Below are positions 44,254 to 54,603 of a stretch of DNA of 64,000 nt, piece after piece. Within the stretch, counting starts at the first letter, position 1; each line of letters starts with the position of its first letter. Below the pieces are notes generated by a model that saw nothing but the letters and a program-made list of their open reading frames with translations, had not been told where the DNA came from and did not search any database. Both the position numbers and the translations under genes were made by a program. This DNA is from DATCJU01 sp036562635 (GTDB lineage: Bacteria; Actinomycetota; Actinomycetes; Mycobacteriales; Pseudonocardiaceae): positions 21,922 through 85,921 of the forward strand of contig DATCJU010000011.1 in the NCBI GenBank assembly GCA_036562635.1, read 5' to 3'.

Positions 44254-45513
44254 TCAGCGCAGGGGATCGCACTCCCACAGGGCCACGGGCTGCTTACCGG
44301 TGGTGATCTGCTCGGCCAGCAACCGCCCGGTGATCGGGCCCTGTGCCAGCCCCCACATGCCGTGTCCGCCCGCGACGTAGATGTTGGGCGCACGCACCGC
44401 CCCGATCAGCGGTCGTCCGTCGGATGTGACCGGGCGCGGCCCGACCCACACGTCGGTGCGCTCGTCCCAGCGCACCCCGCGCAGCAACGGCCGGGCCGAG
44501 GCGACGATCGCCTCCACCCGGGCCATCACGCCCGGCGCGTCGGGGTCACGGAACTCCATCGTGCCCGCCACCCGCAGCCCGTCCCGGTAGGGTGTGCACG
44601 CCACCCGCACGTGGGGGAGGTAGATCGGGCCGGGGATCGGGTGTTCCACGGGCACGGTGAAGGAGTAACCCCGACCGGCTCGCACCGGCACCCGCACTCC
44701 CCACCGCGAGGCCAGCCGGGACAGCCAGGCGCCGGTGGCCACCACGGCGACGTCGGCGGTCACGACCTCCCCCTGCCGGGAGTGGATGGTCACACCGGTG
44801 CTGGTGGAGCGGATGTCGTCGACCTCGAGCCGGCGGATCGTGCCACCCCGAGAGACCACCGAATCGGCCAGGGCGTGCACGAACCGGCCGGGGTCGATGT
44901 ACCGCTGCCCCTCGATACGCACCCCGACGGTCAGGGCCGGTGAGGCCAGCGGCACCTGCTCGCGCAGCTCCTCGGTGGACAGTTCGGTGTGTGCGACGTA
45001 CTGCCCGGCGTCGGCCATCCGGCGCAGCTCCCGCAGCAGCCCCTGGGCCTGCTGCGGTGTCTCGAACGCCGCGGTGATCGGCGCATCGTTGAGCGGGGCG
45101 TCCACACCGTTGGCGGCGAGCACCTCGTACGCCTCGATGCACTCCTCGTTGAGCGGCAGGTTCGTCCGCACGGCACGCGTCCACGAGGACCATCGGCAGT
45201 GGGCGGCGAACCGCGCCAGGAACGCCCACAGCCCGGGGTTGACGGACAGCGGGATGTGCAGGGGGGCGGTGGGGTTCAGCAGCGACGTCACGCCGTAACG
45301 CAGCACGGACGGCTCGTTGAGGGGAATCGCCAGGCCGGGTGCGATCCACCCGGCGTTGCCCCACGACGCACCAGCGGCCACGCCCCTGCGGTCGACGACG
45401 GTCACCTCGACGCCGCGCTCCTGCAGGAACCACGCGGTCGACAGACCGACGATGCCTGCTCCGACCACGACCGCCGACCGTGGTCCTCCGTCGATGCGTC
45501 CGACACCGGACAT
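44254..45513 (-). CDS. FAD-dependent amine oxidoreductase (D-amino acid dehydrogenase-like)
   Basis: About 419 residues of the DAO/DadA family: dinucleotide-binding SAVVVGAGIVGLSTAWFL near residue 12, VTVVDRRGVAAGASWGNAGWIAPG, and the C-terminal VWVGPRPVTSDGRPLIGAVR and YVAGGHGMWGLAQGP motifs that hold FAD and substrate. Probably deaminates D-amino acids or related amines. Start is uncertain: ATG 45513 (MSGVGR) has GGAG well placed, ATG 45525 is also possible. Located next to a PucR-type regulator on the same strand. Confidence 0.85.
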   Translation of the reverse strand: MSGVGRIDGGPRSAVVVGAGIVGLSTAWFLQERGVEVTVVDRRGVAAGASWGNAGWIAPGLAIPLNEPSVLRYGVTSLLNPTAPLHIPLSVNPGLWAFLARFAAHCRWSSWTRAVRTNLPLNEECIEAYEVLAANGVDAPLNDAPITAAFETPQQAQGLLRELRRMADAGQYVAHTELSTEELREQVPLASPALTVGVRIEGQRYIDPGRFVHALADSVVSRGGTIRRLEVDDIRSTSTGVTIHSRQGEVVTADVAVVATGAWLSRLASRWGVRVPVRAGRGYSFTVPVEHPIPGPIYLPHVRVACTPYRDGLRVAGTMEFRDPDAPGVMARVEAIVASARPLLRGVRWDERTDVWVGPRPVTSDGRPLIGAVRAPNIYVAGGHGMWGLAQGPITGRLLAEQITTGKQPVALWECDPLR

Positions 45514-45610
45514 GTTCATCTCCATCCCAGACTGCTCTTGCCAGACCAGCATGGGGCGGTGAGCCCGTTCGGGCGTTGTCCAGTTCCTACAGCCGGCCGA
45601 TCGGTTTCTG

Positions 45611-47167
45611 TCAGCTCTCGACAGGGCCGGGATGATCGTCCACGGTGGCGGCCAGGTCGATGATCATGGCGAGTCGTTTCCGGGCGTCGTGGATGTCCAG
45701 GCCGGTCAACTCGATCATCTTGCGGAGCCGGTAGCGCACGGTGTTCTGGTGCACGCCGAGCCGCTCGCTCGCCTCGTGGAGATCGCCCTGGGCCTCCAAC
45801 CACGCCCTGAGCGTCGCCACGTAGTGGGTGCCACGTTCACGGTCGTGGCGGCGCAGTTCGGCCACCGGCCCGCGCGCCGGGATACGACTCGCCCGGGCGG
45901 CGGCACGCAGCCGCTGCAGCAGGATCTCGTCCCACGACTCGTCGTAGGCCAGGGGTTCCGTCCCGGGCGGGCGGGTCTCGTGCAGGGCCAGGCACTCGTC
46001 GGCCTCCTGCCGCGCCGCCGGCAGGTCGACCGTCTCGGCCGGTGCGCTGATCCCCGCCGACATCCGCACCCGCCGGGGCAGCGCCGCGTGCAACGCGGTC
46101 AGCCACGTCCGCGCCGGGGCGACCTGTTCCCCGGGCAGGAGGGTGTAGAGCGTGGTGCCCGACAGGGCACTGCGTCCCGGCCGGGACCAGCCGAAGCCGG
46201 TGGTGGCCCGGTCGAAGGCCAGCAGCAACGCCGCGTGCCGGTCCTCCCTGCCGTGTGCACGGACCGCGATCACCCGGAGGGGGCCGGGGGGCAGGCCGAG
46301 CCGACTGACCACGGTGGCGGCGTCCGCGGTGCCCTCCAGCAACTGGATCACCAGGTCCGACTCGACCTGACGTTCCAGGTCGGCGCTGGCCCGTGAACGC
46401 AGGATGTGCAGGGCCACCGTGCGGGCACCATCGATCAGTGCGGTGCGCCGCGCCCCGGTCAACGGTGCGGAGCAGGCCACCCACACCGAGCCCAGCAGCT
46501 CACGTCCGCTGCGCACCGCGACCACCATGCGCCCGGTCAGGCCGTGTTCCGGGTCCTGCTCGACGAACAGGGGTTCGTCGGAGGTGGCGAGATGGGCGAA
46601 CACACCCCGGGCCTCGAACAGCGCCCGGAGCCGTTCGGGAGCCTGCCGGCCCAGGATCGTCTCCAACCGGGCCGGGTCGGCCTGTTGTTGCAGGCTGGAG
46701 TAGGCCAGCACCCGTGACAACCGGTCCTCGATGACCACCGCACCGCCGATCGCGGCGGCCAGGCTGTCCGCCAGTCCGAACAGGTCCGTCGGCCCGCGTC
46801 CGGACTCGGTCTCCCGCCCCTCCAGCACCAGCCCGTAGACCACCGGGGCCAGCTCGCTCCACGACACCACCGGGTCGACCAGCATGACCGCCACGCCCGC
46901 GGACTCACCGGCGGCGGCGGCCTCCGGTGCGGCCTCGGCGTCGGCGCGGATCAGCACCACGACCGCCCGGGCCACCACCGCCCACCGCACCGCTTCGGTG
47001 ACCGAGTTGGTGCCCACGGCCAGGAAGACGTCACCCACCATCGGGCGGTCGTCGACGACGTCGTGCATCACCACGCCGCGCAGCTCGGTCGACCGCGGTA
47101 CCGGGCAGCAGCACAGACGTACCCCGTAGCCACCCAGCACGTTCACCAAGCGGTCCAGCCGCACCAT
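45611..47167 (-). CDS. PucR family transcriptional regulator
   Basis: About 518 residues. Residues ~1-135 are a PucR-type N-terminal domain (DVFLAVGTNSVTEAVRWAVVARAVVVLI). A GAF-like middle follows (GGAVVIEDRLSRVLAYSSLQQQ), then a GGDEF-like/CdaR core, and a C-terminal PucR HTH: YVATLRAWLEAQGDLHEASERLGVHQNTVRYRLRKMIELTGLDI. ATG at 47167 is chosen; a longer open frame upstream lacks protein-like sequence. PucR regulators often control purine or amino-acid catabolism, so the neighbouring FAD enzyme is a likely target. Confidence 0.87.
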   Translation of the reverse strand: MVRLDRLVNVLGGYGVRLCCCPVPRSTELRGVVMHDVVDDRPMVGDVFLAVGTNSVTEAVRWAVVARAVVVLIRADAEAAPEAAAAGESAGVAVMLVDPVVSWSELAPVVYGLVLEGRETESGRGPTDLFGLADSLAAAIGGAVVIEDRLSRVLAYSSLQQQADPARLETILGRQAPERLRALFEARGVFAHLATSDEPLFVEQDPEHGLTGRMVVAVRSGRELLGSVWVACSAPLTGARRTALIDGARTVALHILRSRASADLERQVESDLVIQLLEGTADAATVVSRLGLPPGPLRVIAVRAHGREDRHAALLLAFDRATTGFGWSRPGRSALSGTTLYTLLPGEQVAPARTWLTALHAALPRRVRMSAGISAPAETVDLPAARQEADECLALHETRPPGTEPLAYDESWDEILLQRLRAAARASRIPARGPVAELRRHDRERGTHYVATLRAWLEAQGDLHEASERLGVHQNTVRYRLRKMIELTGLDIHDARKRLAMIIDLAATVDDHPGPVES

Positions 47168-47365
47168 GAGCAACCCCGTTCCCTGGTCGACCATCACGGT
47201 AACGGTCGGCACACAGCACCCGGCGCGGCACGTACGGGTTCTCCCCCGCCCCGGCAACACGGCTCGTCGCCTGCACGACAGGAACCGGCCGCACCGCGGA
47301 TCCGCGATGTGGGTGATGACCGATACTGGGAGGGTGAGCCGGGTGAACAGCGTCGGTGCGGGCCC

Positions 47366-47986
47366 ATGCGTGTGATCGCAGGTGAGGGCGTCCACGAGAT
47401 CGAGATCCAACGCTCGCGGTTCATCTGTGCCCTCGGCAGGGTCACCGACGAGGACGAGGCGACCGCCTTCATCGCCGAGGTCCGCAAGCGCCACTGGTCG
47501 GCGAACCACAACTGCTCGGCGTTCCGGATCGGCCCGAACGGTGAGATCCAACGCTCCAGCGACGACGGTGAACCGGCGGGCACGGCGGGGGTGCCGATGT
47601 TGGAGGTGCTCGTACGTCGTGAGCTCACCGACACCGTCGCCGTGGTGACCCGGTACTTCGGCGGCATCAAGCTGGGGGCCGGCGGCCTGGTACGCGCCTA
47701 CAGCCGCGCGGTGTCCGAGGCGATCGACGCGGTCGGCACGCTGCGCCGGGCCCGGTTCGCCACGCTCCGGATCACGACCGGGCACGCCGAGGCGGGTCGC
47801 CTGGACCACGCGTTGCGCACCGCCGGACACCGGGTCGCCGAGGTCGACTACGGCCGAGAGGTGTCCTTCACCGTGCAGGTACCCGAGGCCGACACCGCCG
47901 CGTTCCGGAACTGGTTGGCCGAGCAGACGGGGGGTGCCGCCACTGCCGTCGACGGCCCGCCGGTGGACCTGGACGTCCCGGACTGA
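47366..47986 (+). CDS. YigZ/IMPACT family protein
   Basis: 206 residues: UPF0029/IMPACT N-terminal domain (RSRFICALGRVTDEDEATAFIAEVRKRHWSANHNCSAF, SDDGEPAGTAGVPMLEVL, VVTRYFGGIKLGAGGLVRAYS) and a C-terminal DUF1949 ferredoxin-like domain. Related to the translation-linked IMPACT and to YigZ of E. coli; molecular role unsettled. ATG at 47366 begins MRVIAGEGVHEIEIQ. Confidence 0.9.
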   Translation: MRVIAGEGVHEIEIQRSRFICALGRVTDEDEATAFIAEVRKRHWSANHNCSAFRIGPNGEIQRSSDDGEPAGTAGVPMLEVLVRRELTDTVAVVTRYFGGIKLGAGGLVRAYSRAVSEAIDAVGTLRRARFATLRITTGHAEAGRLDHALRTAGHRVAEVDYGREVSFTVQVPEADTAAFRNWLAEQTGGAATAVDGPPVDLDVPD

Positions 47987-48064
47987 CCGGGACACCGGTC
48001 TCGCCCTGCAAGGTCCCCGCCCTGCGGTGCGGGGACGGGTGTGGAACGGGAAACCCCGGTGCGC

Positions 48065-48094
48065 GTGACGGCGCAGATGATCTATGCTGGGGGC
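48065..48094 (+). promoter_or_regulatory. Promoter of the ABC-F transcript (leaderless)
   Basis: TATGCT (48083-48088) is a good -10. GTGCGC 18 bases upstream (starting just before 48065) could serve as -35. The usual start distance puts +1 on the A of the uORF ATG at 48095, so the mRNA would be leaderless. Confidence 0.5.
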
Positions 48095-48118
48095 ATGTCT
48101 GCCTCCCGGATCTACTAG
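48095..48118 (+). CDS. Leader peptide MSASRIY (uORF) of the ABC-F gene
   Basis: ATG TCT GCC TCC CGG ATC TAC TAG encodes seven residues, MSASRIY. No ribosome binding site precedes it, but it lies six bases after the -10, so it is probably the first codon of a leaderless mRNA. It ends 57 bases before the ABC-F start and just before a hairpin. Such short uORFs stall ribosomes when antibiotics bind and thereby induce ABC-F resistance genes; stalling here is inferred. Confidence 0.55.
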   Translation: MSASRIY

Positions 48119-48168
48119 CTCGGAGCTCAGTCCACAGGTGACGTGTGCCCTGAGCTCGATCCGGAGAG
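48119..48168 (+). promoter_or_regulatory. Attenuator-like hairpin masking the ABC-F ribosome binding site
   Basis: GAGCTCAG (48123-48130) pairs with CTGAGCTC (48150-48157). CTCGG just before can extend the stem by pairing with CCGGAG (48161-48166) across a bulge, which covers most of GGAGAG, the ABC-F ribosome binding site. A ribosome stalled on the uORF would cover the left arm and free the site. Confidence 0.5.
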
Positions 48169-48175
48169 TAACAAC

Positions 48176-49774
<1,599 letters not shown>

Positions 49775-49782
49775 GCGTGGCC

Positions 49783-49819
49783 GAACCGGTGCCCACCCCG
49801 ACCGGTCGGGCACCGGTTC
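49783..49819 (+). terminator. Terminator after the ABC-F gene
   Basis: GAACCGGTGCCC (49783-49794), 13-base loop, GGGCACCGGTTC (49808-49819): a perfect 12-bp stem, starting 9 bases after the stop. Confidence 0.75.
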
Positions 49820-49916
49820 CCCGGCACGACGCGGGATCACCAGGCTCCGTGTGCCCTTCTCTCCCCACCTGTTCGGACTTCCGACGCCCTTCGGCGTCCT
49901 CGTAGCGGAGGAATCC

Positions 49917-50477
49917 ATGCCGATCGACTCCCGGCTCCTTCTCACCTGGCCGGTACGCGGGGAACACGACACCTGTGAGCCGTCATGGGACGACGAGGCC
50001 CGGCGCACCCCCTCGACACGCACGTGCGCCAACCCGGGTTGCGAGATGCCCTGCCCGCCAGGTGCGACCATTCGCCGTCGCTTCTGTTCCTCGGCATGTC
50101 GCCAGGCCGCCTACCGTGCGCGACGCCGGTGTCGACACAAGATCGACGTGGCCGAGGCGGTGCGTACCCTGGACACCGAGCTGCACACCGCGATACACGA
50201 ACTGCTCCGCGCGGTCCACGAGAGCCTGGAACGCCTCCCCGACCGGACCTGTCCCCGGTCCACCACGACCGGGGAACTGGTCGAACTGGCCCAACGCGTG
50301 ATCGACATGGCGGTGGCACGGGACCGGGCCGCAGGGGTGCCGTGGTCGGAGATCGGAGAAGGGCTCGGCATCCGGACCACCACGGCACGGCGCCGCTACG
50401 GGCCACGGACCGCCGAGCGTCTCGCACGTTTCCACGACACCGAGGCGAACACCCGCCCGCCACGACCACGACAGTGA
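49917..50477 (+). CDS. Zinc-ribbon protein with a helical/HTH-like C-terminus
   Basis: 186 residues. Residues ~35-70 hold a Cys4-type motif CANPGCEMPCPPGATIRRRF then CSSACRQAAYRARRR, like the FCSxACRQxAYRxR zinc ribbons of actinobacterial DNA-associated proteins. A long helix (VRTLDTELHTAIHELLRAVHESLERL) and a probable wHTH segment (DRAAGVPWSEIGEGLGIRTTTARRRYG) follow. GCGGAGGA precedes ATG 49917. Likely nucleic-acid binding; no closer function can be given. Confidence 0.72.
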   Translation: MPIDSRLLLTWPVRGEHDTCEPSWDDEARRTPSTRTCANPGCEMPCPPGATIRRRFCSSACRQAAYRARRRCRHKIDVAEAVRTLDTELHTAIHELLRAVHESLERLPDRTCPRSTTTGELVELAQRVIDMAVARDRAAGVPWSEIGEGLGIRTTTARRRYGPRTAERLARFHDTEANTRPPRPRQ

Positions 50478-50486
50478 CGAGACGAT

Positions 50487-50529
50487 GACGGGGGTCGGGC
50501 GGCACGGTGGATGCCACCCGACCCCCGTC
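50487..50529. terminator. Bidirectional terminator at the edge of the NRPS-PKS cluster
   Basis: GACGGGGGTCGGG (50487-50499), 17-base loop, CCCGACCCCCGTC (50517-50529): a perfect 13-bp stem between two convergent genes. It ends both the zinc-ribbon gene and the biosynthetic operon. Confidence 0.85.
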
Positions 50530-50538
50530 CGGCGGTTC

Positions 50539-51465
50539 TCAGCGGACCCTGGTCGCCGACACGATCGGCAACACCCCGGTGGGGCTGTACGACACGAACG
50601 CCACCTCCAGACCCGCCTGTTCCAGCTGCGCCCGAACCTCCGCCTCGCTGCTGAAGTTCAGGTACTTGGCCTGGACGATGTCACCGAACAGCGACAGCTC
50701 CCGGCGCAGGTCCTCCTCCGTGATCCCGTACCTGTCCCACTCGTGGGCCCGCTCGGGTGCCTCCCAGGGCGGTGGGGGCGGCGGGGTGAGGAAGCTCAGC
50801 AACAGCGTGCCTCCCACCCGCAGGGAGCGACCGAGGTTGCGGTACAGCTCGACCAGGCGGTCGGGGTCGGACTCGTACATGTTGAGTCCGTTGCTCACCA
50901 CGAGGTCGAACTCTCCCTCGACGTCCAGCTGCCAGGCGTTCCGCAGCAGGAAGTCGCAGTGCTCCTCCAGCCCACGCTGCGCGGCGTTCTCCTTGGCCAG
51001 GGCCAGTGACTCCGCGTCGATGTCCACCCCCACCAGCCGGAACCCCGACACCCCGCGGTAGTCCTGCTGGAGCAGGTCGTCCATGACACCACACGGGACC
51101 GAGGCCAGTACCGCACCGTCGGTGACGTGCCGGGCGATCTCGGCCTTGAACCGGTGGAACCGCTCACGTGCCCCGCGGAGCAGCGACCGGTTCAACAGCC
51201 AGTGCTCCAACGGTGTCGAGGTCGGGTCCCCGGACGAGTAGCGGAAGATGTACGACGTCCAGTAACCGTTCAGGCCACGGTTGTGCAGCAGGAACCGGCC
51301 GAGCTCGAACTCCTGCAGCTGCGCGAGCAGGTCCAGTGTCTCGTCGAGCGGGAGTACGAGCCGTTCGGCCTGCCGTAAGCGCTGCTCGATAGCGGCGACC
51401 ACCTCCGCCGTGGAGGTCTCCCCCTCGATCCGGCTGCCCGTGCGGTGCGAAATCATGGAGTCCAT
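50539..51465 (-). CDS. Biosynthetic SAM-dependent methyltransferase
   Basis: 308 residues. A helical N-terminal part (~1-110, RFLLHNRGLNGYWTSYIFRY) precedes a Rossmann methyltransferase core: AVLASVPCGVMDDLL, FRLVGVDIDAESLALAKENAA, FDLVVSNGLNMYESD, LRVGGTLLLSFLTPP. Its ATG overlaps the diiron-oxygenase stop (TGATG), so it is the last gene of the NRPS-PKS operon. An O-methyl transfer to the enol of a Gly-malonyl-derived pyrrolinone would fit an althiomycin-type product (inference). Confidence 0.83.
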   Translation of the reverse strand: MDSMISHRTGSRIEGETSTAEVVAAIEQRLRQAERLVLPLDETLDLLAQLQEFELGRFLLHNRGLNGYWTSYIFRYSSGDPTSTPLEHWLLNRSLLRGARERFHRFKAEIARHVTDGAVLASVPCGVMDDLLQQDYRGVSGFRLVGVDIDAESLALAKENAAQRGLEEHCDFLLRNAWQLDVEGEFDLVVSNGLNMYESDPDRLVELYRNLGRSLRVGGTLLLSFLTPPPPPPWEAPERAHEWDRYGITEEDLRRELSLFGDIVQAKYLNFSSEAEVRAQLEQAGLEVAFVSYSPTGVLPIVSATRVR

Positions 51466-52439
51466 CAGACCTCCCAGCCGATCCGCCGAAAACTCGTACG
51501 GACTGCGGGATGATCCAGCACACCCGCGTTACGGAAGGCCCGCAGCACGTTCTTCACGATGGGCATGTCGGTGGTGACGTCGAAACCCTCGTACAGGCTG
51601 GCGATCGACCGTTCGGCCTTTTCCCGGTCACCGAGGATCTCGGTGAGGAGCTGCACGTTGAACTGCTTCTCCGACTCCACCGACAGGTACAGTTTGACGA
51701 ACTCACCCATGCGCGAGCCGATGGCCTCACGGTAGTCCTCGGGCACGGACGCCCACACGTAACGCATCAGGTCGAGGAAGAAGGCGTAGTGCCTCGACTC
51801 GTCGTTCATGTGGTCGTTGACGTAGTACCGGATCGAGGGGTGCACGTCCGGGCTGTCGAAGAACTCGACGAGCTCACGCACCAGCGTGGTCTCGAAACAG
51901 CAGTTCGCCAGGATCTCGAAAACGTCGTGGTACTTCGGGTCCAACCGGCTCTTGATCTCGGCGACGGCACGCTGGGAGTCGGAGACCGGGAAGTCGAACT
52001 GCCCCAGGTCCGGGTACCGCTCCTGCAGCTGCAGCATCAGGTCCTGCGCGATGTAGACGTGGTAGTACTCGTCGATGATGACCGAGTAGGTGTTCAGCTT
52101 CGTCTCGGGGCTGAACGTCACCGGCAGGTCCGCGTACAGAATCTTGGTGCAGGCCGAGACGATCTCCTTGATCTCCAGGTTCACGATGTCGTGCAGGTAC
52201 TTGAAGAACGACTGGATCAGGATCCGTTCCCGGGCCTGTTCCCCAAGTGTGGCGACGTTCTCGTCCAGCAGGAGCGGCTGGCGGTCCTGCGGGAAGAAGT
52301 AGCCGCTCTTGTCGAAGTCGATGGTCTTGCGCGGTCGGGTCCGCACCGAGCCCCGGGCCTCCCAGCGGGCCACGTACTCCGGTCCCAGGTTCCGTAACGG
52401 GGTGTGCGCCCGACCCGTGTCCTGGGTTGTCGTGGTCAC
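51465..52439 (-). CDS. AurF-like non-haem diiron oxygenase
   Basis: 324 residues of the AurF/CmlI (p-aminobenzoate N-oxygenase) family. The four-helix-bundle ligand motifs are visible: EIKEIVSACTKILY, IIDEYYHVYIAQDL (ExxxH-like pair), NCCFETTLVRELVEFF and HMNDESRHYAFFLDL. These enzymes oxidise amines to hydroxylamines and nitro compounds. In this cluster it could form an oxime from the N-terminal amine of the peptide (inference). Coupled to the methyltransferase; 44 bases from the MFS stop. Confidence 0.87.
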   Translation of the reverse strand: MTTTTQDTGRAHTPLRNLGPEYVARWEARGSVRTRPRKTIDFDKSGYFFPQDRQPLLLDENVATLGEQARERILIQSFFKYLHDIVNLEIKEIVSACTKILYADLPVTFSPETKLNTYSVIIDEYYHVYIAQDLMLQLQERYPDLGQFDFPVSDSQRAVAEIKSRLDPKYHDVFEILANCCFETTLVRELVEFFDSPDVHPSIRYYVNDHMNDESRHYAFFLDLMRYVWASVPEDYREAIGSRMGEFVKLYLSVESEKQFNVQLLTEILGDREKAERSIASLYEGFDVTTDMPIVKNVLRAFRNAGVLDHPAVRTSFRRIGWEV

Positions 52440-52483
52440 GACTCACCTTCCTTCCGGATACACCATGTGTGGGGTGCGGATCG

Positions 52484-53698
52484 TCAGCTCGAGCTCGGCT
52501 CGGGCACCTTGGCGCGTGCCGTGAGCAACCTGCCCCCGAACAGTGCGAGTGGAGCGACGACGAGGACGGTCGCCGTCATGACGGCAGCGGGCACCACCGG
52601 ACTACCGGTGAACAGGCTTCCCGACAGCCCGGTCAGCAGGGTCACCATCAGCGCCCGCGAGCTCATGGTCAGCGAGGAGGCGGCACCACCGAGCTCGGGG
52701 AACACCTCCAGGGAGCGACCGAAGACCACCGGGTAGCACACAGCGAACCCGACGCAGAACAGGGCGATCGCGGCGGTGGTCACGACAGGACCGTCACCGA
52801 ACAGCAGGAACAGCACCACCCCGAGGACCGCCGTGGCGATGCTGTACTGCACGGTCCGCTCCGGCCCACCCAGCACGGGGATCAGCCGGGCCGCGAACAG
52901 GCTCGTGACGGCGAACGACGCGACGACCACGAGCAGGTTGACGGCGAACGCGGTGACCGAGAGTCCGAACGTGCCGGTGTAGACGAAGGAGCTCGACGCG
53001 ATGAACACCATGTACGCGGCGAACAACAGGCTGGGTACGAGCGAGGTCGCGACGAAGGCTCCGCTGGTGACCAGCTTCCGGTAGTCGGCGACCACCTTCC
53101 CCGCGCTGACCGGAACAACCTCCTTCCTGGTCTCCGGAAGGAACAGTGCCATGAGGAGCAGTGACACGGTGGTGATTCCGGCGACGACCGCATAGTTGCC
53201 ACGCCAACCAATTGTCTGGTTGACGACGCCACCCAACGGTGGGGCAATCGTCATCAGGATCGACATCGCCGCATTTGTCAGCCCGTACAGCGGGATCGCC
53301 GCCTCACCCTTGTACAGGTCGCTGATCATGACGAACACGAGCACCACCGACGTACTGGCCCCGACTCCCTGGACGAAGCGGGAGGCGAGCAGGAACTCGA
53401 TGCTCGGCGCCACCGCACACCCGATTGCCCCGACCAGCATGATGGAGTTGCCCACCAGCATGACGCTGCGCCTGCCGAACCGGTCGGACAGCGGTCCGTA
53501 GACCAGTGCACCCAGGCAGTAACCCAGAAAGTTCAGCGTGATCGTCAGCTGTACGGCCGAGTCGGTTACCCCCAGTGAACGGGCAATGTCAGGAAAACTC
53601 GGCACGGACATGTCGATCTCGATGATCGTGGCGACCATGCTGGCGATCAGCAGCGCAGGGAAGAACCTGCCGGGTGCAGACTCGTACTTCTTTCTCAT
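52484..53698 (-). CDS. MFS drug-efflux transporter (Bcr/CflA-like)
   Basis: 404 residues with 12 predicted membrane spans. Typical motifs: IIEIDMSVPSFPDIARSLG in the first helix, LGALVYGPLSDRFGRRSVML (motif A) after helix 2, and ASRFVQGVGASTSVVLVFVMI (helix 4). ATG at 53698 begins MRKKYESAPGRFF; the longer open frame is not protein-like. Likely exports the cluster product and gives self-resistance. Confidence 0.88.
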   Translation of the reverse strand: MRKKYESAPGRFFPALLIASMVATIIEIDMSVPSFPDIARSLGVTDSAVQLTITLNFLGYCLGALVYGPLSDRFGRRSVMLVGNSIMLVGAIGCAVAPSIEFLLASRFVQGVGASTSVVLVFVMISDLYKGEAAIPLYGLTNAAMSILMTIAPPLGGVVNQTIGWRGNYAVVAGITTVSLLLMALFLPETRKEVVPVSAGKVVADYRKLVTSGAFVATSLVPSLLFAAYMVFIASSSFVYTGTFGLSVTAFAVNLLVVVASFAVTSLFAARLIPVLGGPERTVQYSIATAVLGVVLFLLFGDGPVVTTAAIALFCVGFAVCYPVVFGRSLEVFPELGGAASSLTMSSRALMVTLLTGLSGSLFTGSPVVPAAVMTATVLVVAPLALFGGRLLTARAKVPEPSSS

Positions 53699-53709
53699 CG
53701 TTCCGTTTC

Positions 53710-54603
53710 TCACGGGGAGCGGGTCGTACTCGTGGCGGTGTCGAAGAAATCCCTCAACCGCGCGCCACACTCCTCTGGCGCCTCCAAGTGTGGCATGTGC
53801 GACGCCCCGGAGATGATCACGACACGCGCATCCGGTAATAGCCGGGAGTACGACCGGCAAGTCGCCGGAGGGGTGAAGTCGTGCTCCCCGCACATCAGCA
53901 GTGTCGGGATGTCCAGTTCGGGAAGACGGTCGAGCCGGCAGTAGGTCCGCAGATTTCCCGAGACCTGGAATTCGGTGGGCCCCCACAACGTGTCACGTAC
54001 CTCGGCGTTCGTCGCCACCGACACGTCCAGCAGGACCTCGGGCCACGGATCACAGCGACACAGGTGCCGCTCGGCGAAGAACATCGTGGCCTCCGCCGTC
54101 TCGAACCCGTTGGCTGGCCCACCCCGTGCCGCGGCGACGAGGGCCCGGGCGATGTGGGGCGGCAGCCGCAGCAGCAGCTGCTGCATGTCCTGCTCGTACC
54201 GGCGGACACTGAGCACCGGGGACACCATGGCCACGGTCTGCGGCCGGAACCTGCCCCACAGCACCAGGTCACAGGCGATCATCGTGCCGAACGAGTGTGC
54301 GAGCAGGTGGAACTCCCCCAGGCCCACCTCGGCCAGCAGGGCCTCCAGCTCGTCGACGAACCGTGGGAGCCGCCACAGGTCCGGTCCCGTCGGACGTTCC
54401 GACCGGCCGCAACCGAGCTGGTCGTACACCAGGACCGGGTGACCCGGCAGCAGTTCGGCGAGGGACCGCAGGTAGTCGTGCGGCGTCCCCGGCCCACCGT
54501 GAACCACGACCACCGGTGTTCCCGGTGCGTCGGGGTTGAGCATCTCGTACCAGATCCTGCCGCCGGGCACCGTGCACATCGCGCCCGCGTGACGCACGCT
54601 CAC
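53710..54603 (-). CDS. Alpha/beta hydrolase (proline iminopeptidase-like)
   Basis: 297 residues. VVVVHGGPGTPHDYLR oxyanion motif near residue 35, YDQLGCGRSERP, nucleophile elbow LLAHSFGTMIA (Ser), Asp in CGEHDFTPP, and His in SGASHMPHLEAPEE. It matches proline-iminopeptidase-type hydrolases. GTG at 54603 overlaps the megasynthase stop. It may edit stalled chains or remove a leader residue from the product (inference). Confidence 0.85.
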   Translation of the reverse strand: MSVRHAGAMCTVPGGRIWYEMLNPDAPGTPVVVVHGGPGTPHDYLRSLAELLPGHPVLVYDQLGCGRSERPTGPDLWRLPRFVDELEALLAEVGLGEFHLLAHSFGTMIACDLVLWGRFRPQTVAMVSPVLSVRRYEQDMQQLLLRLPPHIARALVAAARGGPANGFETAEATMFFAERHLCRCDPWPEVLLDVSVATNAEVRDTLWGPTEFQVSGNLRTYCRLDRLPELDIPTLLMCGEHDFTPPATCRSYSRLLPDARVVIISGASHMPHLEAPEECGARLRDFFDTATSTTRSP

